From the NCBI GenBank assembly GCA_030704615.1, contig CM060734.1:25358001-25422000 (forward strand): a stretch of 64,000 nt of DNA, written 5' to 3'. The stretch is from Takakia lepidozioides (taxonomy: Eukaryota > Streptophyta > Takakiopsida > Takakiales > Takakiaceae). Shown one piece after another: positions 56,838-64,000 of this stretch (position 1 is its first letter; each line of letters begins with the position of its first letter). Under the pieces are notes generated by a model. That model searched no databases. It was not told where the DNA came from and worked only from the letters and a program-made list of their open reading frames with translations. The position numbers and the translations under genes are program-made.

Positions 56838-59576
56838 AGAGTGACGACGAGCCCGACACGCTGGTGGTATCATCGACAGCTCCAACTGCTCGAGCAGTCA
56901 CTCCAAAAGCCGCTACTCATCGCATGTTTGGATCGCCCAACTTGGGGTGGGAGGGCAAACTAAATCATTTTGTTGGTGGATGGGAGGACCTGCAGCGAGA
57001 GTACGACAAAATAGGCATTGGGGAGGTTGGTGCAGGCGGCATGGCAGGTGAAGGGCGTCGGATGAGGACAGCAGATCTGGCAATGGAGGAAGTTGATGCA
57101 CATGCAGTAGGGCCCGCCCATGCAAAGAAGAAGAAGAAAGCCAAGCACATGCAATCCCCGGCGAGAGAGCCGTCACGGGTTGCGGAGGGGGGAGTGAGCA
57201 GGGCGCGCGAGGGTGTCAGTTTGCCTCAATCAAAGGTGGTCGTCCTGGAGGCCCCCCCTGTTGCTACCCCTAATAAGAAACAGAAGGCCCGTGAGAGGGC
57301 AAAAGAGAGGGCAAAAGAACAGGCGAGACAGAAGGCTAGCCAGGAGGCAAGAGAAAAGGCCACTGAAGAGGCCAGGGTTGTCGAAATGACAGATGCCCAT
57401 GTAAGCGAGGGACGCACAGAGATGGTGGATCCCTCCAAGACACCACAAACAGGCAGTAACACATTGGTTACACCATCGCGGGTGGGAGCAGCCCACCAAA
57501 TTACCCATACGGTGGAGACTGGAGGAGGGGAAAGAACACCACAAAGAGCACGGATTGTGGAAGTTCAAGGTGAAGCCGGGGAGAGGGCAGTAGAGACGGG
57601 GAGAGTGCTCGAGGTGGTTCCGGCGGTGGTTGACCATGTTGAGGACGACGAGAGGGAGCTTTCTGACCAGGATGACATCCTCCCGGACATCCCTAGGCCC
57701 CAAACCCGGAGCATACAGGCTGGATTTGGCGGTCCGGGTGGGTTGCCGGAGAACCCCCCTGCAACAGACGTCATGTCGGAGGCGGATATGAAGTTGGCCA
57801 CTGCCAAGATGTTGGAGGCAACCCACAGCAACATTGGCAGGGTCATGGGGGGCATGGTGTACCCGGCCAAGCTTTGGATTCCCCTTTGCCGCTTGGTTTC
57901 ATTGCAGGTGGTGAGACCTGCCCTCCCAGGCGATATCGACAAGTTGAAATTCTCTTTCCGGGAGGGACATCGAATGGGGTCTGCCGCGTTTTACGTTTCC
58001 ATGGAGAACGACCACGGAGCTTCTCGTGCCCACACTTCCGATGAGGTGGACAAATGGGGTCCCTATCGGCAAAGGCGAAATGAGGAGTTCGAGAGATTGA
58101 TTGCTACTGATCCTCTTTTCCAGCACTTGTCCGGAAAGATGTTTTATGTGTGGGACGGCAATCATCGCCTCCTGGCATGGATGGAGTACATAGCCCAAGC
58201 CCACCCCAACGACCTGGATTGGCATTTCGCCGTGGAGTGTGTTGTGCTCAAGGTTGCGGGGCCCAAAGATCGCAGTCTTCTCAAAACGGCAATGGCAGAC
58301 ATCAACTCGTAAGTTACAATGCCTCTTGCTTTGGAACTTTGAATTTGAAACAGTCATTGCATTGCCAATCGTCATATTTGTTGCAAATTCTCATTTCTGT
58401 ATTGTTTAATGGAAATGTGGCATTGCAGGGTGACTGAGAATGCCTTCAATGCCACCAACTTGTCCCATATGCTCTTCCGAGTGAATGATGTCGGGAAGCA
58501 GGGGGTGCAAGAGTTTGCCAATTCGCTCAGTGCCAACTTGCTGCGCAAGTCGGAGGCAAAGGCAGACAGAACCTAGTATAGGCTGAGCATGGACGCCATG
58601 GTGGACTACATATTTCGGGTAAAGCTCCTGACTATTTTGTTCAGCTTATCTGTCTCTCCTCCCCCAATAGAAGAAAAAGTGTTGACCAGGATTTCTAATC
58701 ATATCTGCGCATTCTTGACAGACGAAAATTCAGCAGGATTTGGCACATGCGCGGAGGTTCTACATGGAGTCAGAGGAGAAGAAACTAACCCTCCCGGCAC
58801 TGGAATCGTATCTCAAAGCTGCGGAGGCGAAGGCCCGCATAAAGTACAAGTCGCGGATGGTAAAGTACGTGGTCATAGCTGATCCCGCCCTTGGTGCCGA
58901 CTTTCTGGTGGAGGTGGGGAAGCACTACTCCCGCGCTCTGAAGCCCACGATGACATTGGAGAAGCTGCATCGTCTAGCCACATCCTGTGTGGATGCAACA
59001 GAAAAGGTTATACATTCTTAACCAAATTGTCGTGGCAACAATTCGTTTTTGTGGTGTTTGGCGCTTACTAATATGCTGGGTGGTTGGACAGACCCGGTGG
59101 CTCCAAATCTGGAATGGTTCCCAAAGTACTAGGGACATGTGGAGCTTCCCCAAACCCGACAAACTGTCCGACCCCACATTCGACATGTTGATGAACCGCA
59201 TGACATGGTGGTTTCAGGTACTTTCCCACGCTTCATTTGGGGCTTCTACTCTTGTATCGGATGGATTTATTGTATTTTTTGAGGAAAGCGGTCTGATGGA
59301 GAATGTCCACAGGTGACAACGAATGCGCAAGAGCAGCTTGACACACAAGCACATCAGTTCAAGCTGGAGATTTCTGGTGAAGCAGAGAGCCTACGCGACT
59401 ATGTGACGAGGTGTTTTCTGCTCTACAAAACCGACCTATTCTTTCGAGAGATACCCCATGCCCGCCGGAGCCACGAGTTCACCGACCAGCCGAACGCGGA
59501 CAAAGCGGCAATGCGCCTTCTGTACAGGTACATACGCGATGCCTTTCTTTTTAGTCCCTACATTTCGAGGATTTAA
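56838..59576 (+). pseudogene. Five-exon gene with ParB/sulfiredoxin-like motif, one premature stop
   Basis: The exons fit GT-AG rules: up to 58308, 58429-58618, 58734-59006, 59092-59217 and 59313-59576. Together they give about 760 residues. The frame opens at about 56838 after an AG, so a 5' exon may be missing; the first in-frame Met is at about 56921. The N-terminal third is basic and disordered (AKKKKKAKH, a likely nuclear signal, and a Lys/Arg/Glu/Ala coiled coil at 57280-57380). Then comes LKFSFREGHRMGSAAFYVS and FYVWDGNHRLLAWMEYI, the latter like the DGxHR motif of ParB/sulfiredoxin-fold proteins. The rest is helical. A TAG at 58574-58576 interrupts exon 2, where Trp would fit. It could be a domesticated or transposon-borne gene. 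The function is unknown. Confidence 0.6.
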
Positions 59577-59619
59577 GAGGCCTTATGTGGCGCATGAAAA
59601 TTAGTTGTGAAGAAGTCAT

Positions 59620-59790
59620 TTGAAAAATGACGCCGAATTTCCGGATTCGGGCCCTGGGGGATGGCTGTCCAGGGGGTGGTTGACACTCAGTCTGGAAATT
59701 CGGCGCCATTTTTGCAGTTGCAGGCCCAGTCAGATCTGGGACTTAGCCATTCTCGGCCCCAACCTGGGAAAATGGCGCCGCATTAATCGT
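59620..59790. repeat. Palindromic GGCGCC repeat cluster, locus 3
   Basis: Three copies (about 59622, 59694 and 59768) of the motif seen at 49.6-49.9 kb and 55.8-56.3 kb lie between the ParB-like gene and the helicase remnant. The spacer GGGACTTAGCCATTCTCGGC parallels GGGACATAACCAGTTTTCGG at about 49885. Confidence 0.8.
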
Positions 59791-59880
59791 TCAGGGCCCC
59801 GAAAATGGCTAAGTCATTGGGGTGTCTGGCACTGAAACTGGAAATTATGCGCTGGAAATTACACAACATCTGATGGTCTT

Positions 59881-61095
59881 GTGAATGGAGCTGACGGCAT
59901 ATTTAGAGCATCAACAACATATTGTGACAAAACCATAATATGGATAGCGTTTCAAAACTCTAAGATTGGAATACTAACAAGAGAAAAAAATAATTATTTG
60001 TTCACTAACGACATTGAATCTCAATGGACACCAATTGAACCTATCATCAAAGATATAAGAGTCGATAAAACGCAATCACATACCATAACAAGAATACAAT
60101 TTCCAATTCAACTTGTAGCAACAAGAACAATCCATCGCTCGCAAGGATTGTCACTGGATGAACTAGTCTTTGATCCTACCAATGTCAAAAAACATGGTCT
60201 AACATATACAGTTCTGTCTCGCATTCGAACAGAAGAAAAACTATTTTTGTTGGCTCCTCTCCAACATGAAAACTTCTATGTGGATGCAAGGGTACATACA
60301 GAAATGAAAAGATTAAAAACAACTGCAACTTGGAAACCATATATTCCTCAATTAAAAACTTTGTATCATTCTCATGTAATTATACAAGCCTTAAATACAA
60401 CTTCTCTACGGCAACATTATGAAGACATTAACCATGATCATAACCTCCAAATGTCTCACATCTTATGTCTTATGGAAACAAGAATACACCACTCCTCAAC
60501 CGATGTGAATTTGAGATGTGCACAAATTCATAGATTCATCCGAGTATTCATATGTTTCAATCCATGACAGTCATGGGTTAATGATGATGTATGACATACA
60601 TATGAACTTAAACTCTTTCAATACAACAACCAGTAATGGCTCAGAATTCATAGCAGCCACATTCAATACCAATACACAAAAAGCAATATATATTGTATGT
60701 GTTTATAGAGCTCATTCATGTACAGTTTCTACGTTCTTAAACAATCTTGAAGCTCTAATACAAAATTCGCCCAAATATTGTCCAATTATCATTTTGGGAG
60801 ATTTTAATGTTAACATTTTAGAAGACAATAACCATGCAAAAAACAAACAACAACTATTGGATTTCATGGATAAATTCAATTAAAGTCGCAGTTTAGTGGA
60901 AGCACCACAAACGTCGGATCTCAACTAGACCGCATATGGGCAAATGTCCCTGGAAATGAATGTGAATCTGGTGTGACAGAAGCATATTGGCCAGATTTCC
61001 ACAAACCAATTTATATTGCATTCAAACTACCAAACACACTTCCAATATATATCAATGAACCATTAACATCTGTATTTACCCATAATCAATCTTAA
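59881..61095 (+). pseudogene. Pif1-type helicase C-terminus plus AP-endonuclease domain (Helentron-like)
   Basis: The frame 59881-60567 holds the last helicase motifs: IQLVATRTIHRSQGLSLDEL and YTVLSRIRTEEKLFLL, typical of Pif1-family enzymes. It then runs into an endonuclease/exonuclease/phosphatase domain: HILCLMETRI, after a frameshift near 60500-60520 IIILGDFNVNIL, and after another near 60881 GSQLDRIW and DFHKPIYIAF. A helicase fused to a C-terminal AP-endonuclease is the known layout of Helentron-type (Helitron2) Rep-helicase proteins. The Rep nuclease part is missing. A large-DNA-virus or other Pif1 source is less likely because of the fusion. It is AT-richer than its neighbours. Confidence 0.7.
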
Positions 61096-61099
61096 CAAT

Positions 61100-62500
61100 G
61101 ACTATTACTCTTTTTCTTTGCAAAGATTTCACATATTCTTTTTTTTGTAAGATTTCACATAAGACACAATTTTAGGATAAAGCCTCTCGTGGCGGAGCTG
61201 CTTGTTCTTTCTTGTTTCTTGCTTTTCTTTTGTCCCATAAGCTCTTTGAGCTTTCTGTGGACGTTATACAGTTCCATTCCATTTCATTCTTTGCTGTGCA
61301 TGCAGTTTGGCCCGGATACAGTCAACATCTACCATACCCAGATGTAAGTTCCGTTCTGGTTTTGGTCCCCATATTTTAAAGTGTCACCAAAAGAAAGATG
61401 CTATCCAAGCCAACTATGCAAGAAACAGCTTTCTGTGGATAACTTATGAGAAAGCATTAGGGGAGGGGATGGGAGGCGCTGTCCTTGTAATGTAACTGAT
61501 TGTCAAGTTATTTTACCACTAGTGTGAAACTAGCTAGGAAATAGCTAGCTTTTACATATTGACATTTGGGATTGGCCCAAGTGTCAATCCAGGGGTCAAG
61601 GCAGATTTAGGCCCTGGAGTGGTTATCTTCACGGCAAGCGCAGGAGGCTCATCTTTCTCGAGTTGAGCCTCACCGCGCCTAGCTATGGCGCCGTAGTGTG
61701 GATTCCCCATGGCGTGGGGTGCACTTGGCTTGACTTGTATTTGAGTGATGAGGTTATATATGCATGAGTTTATGCTTCAGCTTTGTGAGCTCGCATGAAC
61801 TTGTGCTTGTGTTCTTCTTCTTTATCACTCGAGAAAGATGAGCTCGTATCTGTGAGTGCCAGATACGAGTTAGTTGTAGCACTTGTGGTGCTTGAGGATG
61901 AGAGAAACCAGGTTGTTATGCAAAGAGCACCGTGGAGTCCTTGGTTGTTAGAAGCGGAGGCGATGTGGGTTACGAGGCGGTAGACCTTGGTATTCGATCT
62001 TCAGCTTCAGAGATGAAAGCACCATGCTGTAGGTAATTCCAGAGCACCTTGATGGTTTCAGATTGTGTACATGCATGAGCAAGCACGATTGGGAAGAGGA
62101 CCAGTCAAGAGCAGGTTATAGTGACAAAGCTGAGAACTAGACTTGGGAATGCGAGCTTTCATTGTGTGAAGGATTGCAAGACCAAGCGAAAGGGCTGATT
62201 TGGCTTGGGGCAAATTAGTGCACTTTGTGGAGTATGGTGAGATTGGGTTTCAATCTCGAGCTTCAACATTGAGAGGGCTCTTGTCATGGCAAAAGCAGGG
62301 CTGGAACATGAGCTAAGAGATGCGACAAGGCCATGGAATGTGCACCTAGGGTTTCAGAGCTTGGAAGAAGAGCTCTTGCACCATAAGAGGAGTGTCTTGT
62401 GGCTGGAAATGTAAGCCTTAGGGTTTCAGGAGCTTGGCAAAGGCTGTGGAGTGCTTAGTCTTGTCTTAGAGAGCATCAAGGAGCCAAGGAGCCAAGATAG
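61100..62500. other. No recognisable gene
   Basis: No ORF longer than about 60 codons and no motif is seen. The sequence from about 61560 is G-rich on the plus strand with many 'gagctt', 'gagcat' and 'ggctga' words, leading into the repeats that follow. Confidence 0.4.
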
Positions 62501-62524
62501 GGGGCTGATACCTCTTGTGTGAAG

Positions 62525-62925
62525 GGGTTGCATGTGTGGAGCATGGATTCAGCTCATTGAAGCTTCAATCTTCAAGCTTGGAGGGCAAGCAAGGAAGAGG
62601 GAAGGGCTGATTTCCTTTATGTGAGGGCAATGCATGTGTGGAGCATGCTTTCAGCCTGTTGAAGGCTTGTACTTTCAAGTTTGGGAGTGCAAGAAATGAA
62701 GGAAGGGGCTGGTTTCCCTGTAGGGCATGTGTGGAGCATGCTTTCAGTCTGCTGAAGCTTGTATTTTCAGGTTTGTGGGTGCAAGAAATGAAGCAAAAGA
62801 GCTGATTCTCTTATGGTGAGAGTGGGGCATGTGTGGAGCATGCCTTCAGCCCATTGAGGCTCTTGTTTTCAAGCTTTAGAGAGCTAGAACGGAAGGGCTA
62901 GGGCTGGTTTCCACTTGGGGTGAAA
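62525..62925. repeat. Minisatellite, four ~100-bp units
   Basis: GCATGTGTGGAGCATG recurs at about 62529, 62630, 62726 and 62828. Each is followed by TTCAGC.(C/T)(A/T)TTGA and a CTTTCAAG.TT-like stretch, and then AGGGCTG(A/G)TTTCC. Confidence 0.8.
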
Positions 62926-63344
62926 TAAAAGCATATGTGAGTTGGGGTTTCAACTTCAAGCTTGAAGGGAGCACAACTCTTGAAGCAGCAGGTGCAGGGG
63001 CTGGATTAGGTGCGAAGGGCATGCTATGGTCAAGAAAAGCACGTGAATGAGTGCCTACAAGGGCTGGAAGTCAGCCATGTTTGGTTAGTCGCCATAGGGA
63101 TCAATGGTGCTGTTTTGTGAGTTAAAAGGAAGCTTGTGCACTTAGTTTCGGTTGCAAACATCTTCCTTTGGAATTAGAGCTACTATTGGTGGTGTGTGGG
63201 GGCCATAAAGAGCAGGAATACCTTGCTAATTTCCTCACAGTCACCATAGCTCAGTGCAAAGAAGCCTAGAGTCCAAGAGACACAGACCCTAGCTTGGCAT
63301 GGCTAAACCCCTTGGAGAAATGGCTAAACTGCCATGAGTGGCCA

Positions 63345-63860
63345 TGGATGGGGCTGTGACGGGCTGTGACAGGCTGTGGCCTTTGGGGCTATGACCCCTG
63401 TGACCTGTGTAGGGCTGTGATGGGCTGTGGCAGGCTATGGCCTTTGGGGCTGTGACCCCTGTGACCTGTGTAGGGCTGTGACAGGCTGTGAGGGGCTATG
63501 AGGGGCTGCGACAGGTTGTGGCCTTTGGGGCTGTGACCCCTGTGACCTGTGTAGGGCTGTGACAAGCTGTGATGGGCTATGGCGGGCTGTGACAGGCTGT
63601 GCCCTGTGGCCTGTGGGGCTGTGATGGGCTGTGACGGGCTGTGGCGGGCTGTGGCCTGTGGGGCTGTGAGGGGCTGTGACCCTGTGACCTGTGTAGGGCT
63701 GTGACAAGCTGTGACGGGCTGTGGCCTTTGGGGCTGTGACCCCTCTGACCTGTGTAGGGCTGTGACAGGCTGTGCCTTGGCCTTTGGGGTTGTGACGGCT
63801 GTGACCAGTGATCTGTGTGGGCTTGAGCTGGTCTGTGGTGGCCCGTGTTGACCTGTGGAC
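63345..63860. repeat. GGCTGTGAC minisatellite
   Basis: Short units of GGCTGTGAC/GGCTGTGGC are arranged in higher-order blocks. Each contains CTTTGGGGCTGTGACCCC and TGTGACCTGTGTAGGGCTG, repeated about five times with variable spacing. The long minus-strand ORFs across it (63435-63989) are Ser/Pro/Gln/His repeats dictated by the units. Confidence 0.85.
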
Positions 63861-64000
63861 GGCCTGTGCTAACTCGTGGAGGCACTGGTGAATTGCGTAA
63901 GGACTGGCATGTGGTCTTGAAGGCCGAATTTTGAAGCTCGTGGAGGGCGGTTTGAGGAGTATCTTCATGATATTCCCATGGTCATGCAAGTGAGGGAAGA

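Noticed and set aside
63435-63989. 184-codon minus-strand repeat protein
   Set aside because: It only mirrors the GGCTGTGAC minisatellite; both other minus frames are similarly open.

Overview
The window looks like nuclear DNA from a large, repeat-rich plant-lineage genome. Evidence: many decayed Ty3/Gypsy elements, including a chromodomain integrase, with plant-style primer-binding sites; an F-box/Kelch remnant of plant type; short GT-AG introns of about 85-120 bp; MULE-, CACTA-, LINE- and Helitron-type remnants. The mix would suit a charophyte alga such as Chara, but this is inference and no species marker was found. Nothing is bacterial, and no complete rRNA, tRNA or CRISPR locus was seen.

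Layout. 0-9.5 kb: a gag-like open frame, two head-to-head decayed copies of one Ty3/Gypsy family and a third Gypsy fragment. 9.5-12.8 kb: MULE-like transposase copy A and a divergent companion gene. 13.6-14.3 kb: an array of hairpins. 14.6-15.2 kb: a hAT-like tail. 15.2-30.7 kb: two 3.3-3.6 kb LTRs in inverted orientation, each carrying an F-box/Kelch remnant and tRNA-like sequences. They enclose about 8.5 kb of nested retroelement debris with two recognisable primer-binding sites. 30.7-37.6 kb: a pyrimidine-rich element with a long broken ORF whose tail shares a near-identical ~80 bp block with a gene at 58 kb. 37.6-50 kb: sparse sequence with an AT-rich stretch, an LTR fragment, LINE endonuclease and integrase fragments, an unidentified exon cluster, a tRNA-derived SINE candidate and a foldback MITE. 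50-55.6 kb: transposase copy B (DDE, SWIM finger) interrupted by a non-autonomous CACTA element, with its companion gene upstream. 56.8-59.6 kb: a five-exon gene with a ParB/sulfiredoxin-like motif and one premature stop. 59.9-61.1 kb: a helicase-plus-endonuclease remnant, probably the 3' end of a Helentron. 61-64 kb: no gene, two minisatellites.

Most coding sequence is mobile-element derived and damaged. The most interesting items are: (i) the MULE-like transposase present twice, each time beside a small protein beginning M-A-C-x(4,5)-C-P, which may be an undescribed two-gene transposon; (ii) the inverted giant LTR pair with an F-box/Kelch cargo and a matching ATTGG target duplication on non-adjacent sides; (iii) a GGCGCC-centred palindromic repeat at three loci between 49 and 60 kb; (iv) the ParB-like gene and its shared block at 37.5 kb. 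Homology statements come from reading motifs by eye; no database search was possible.
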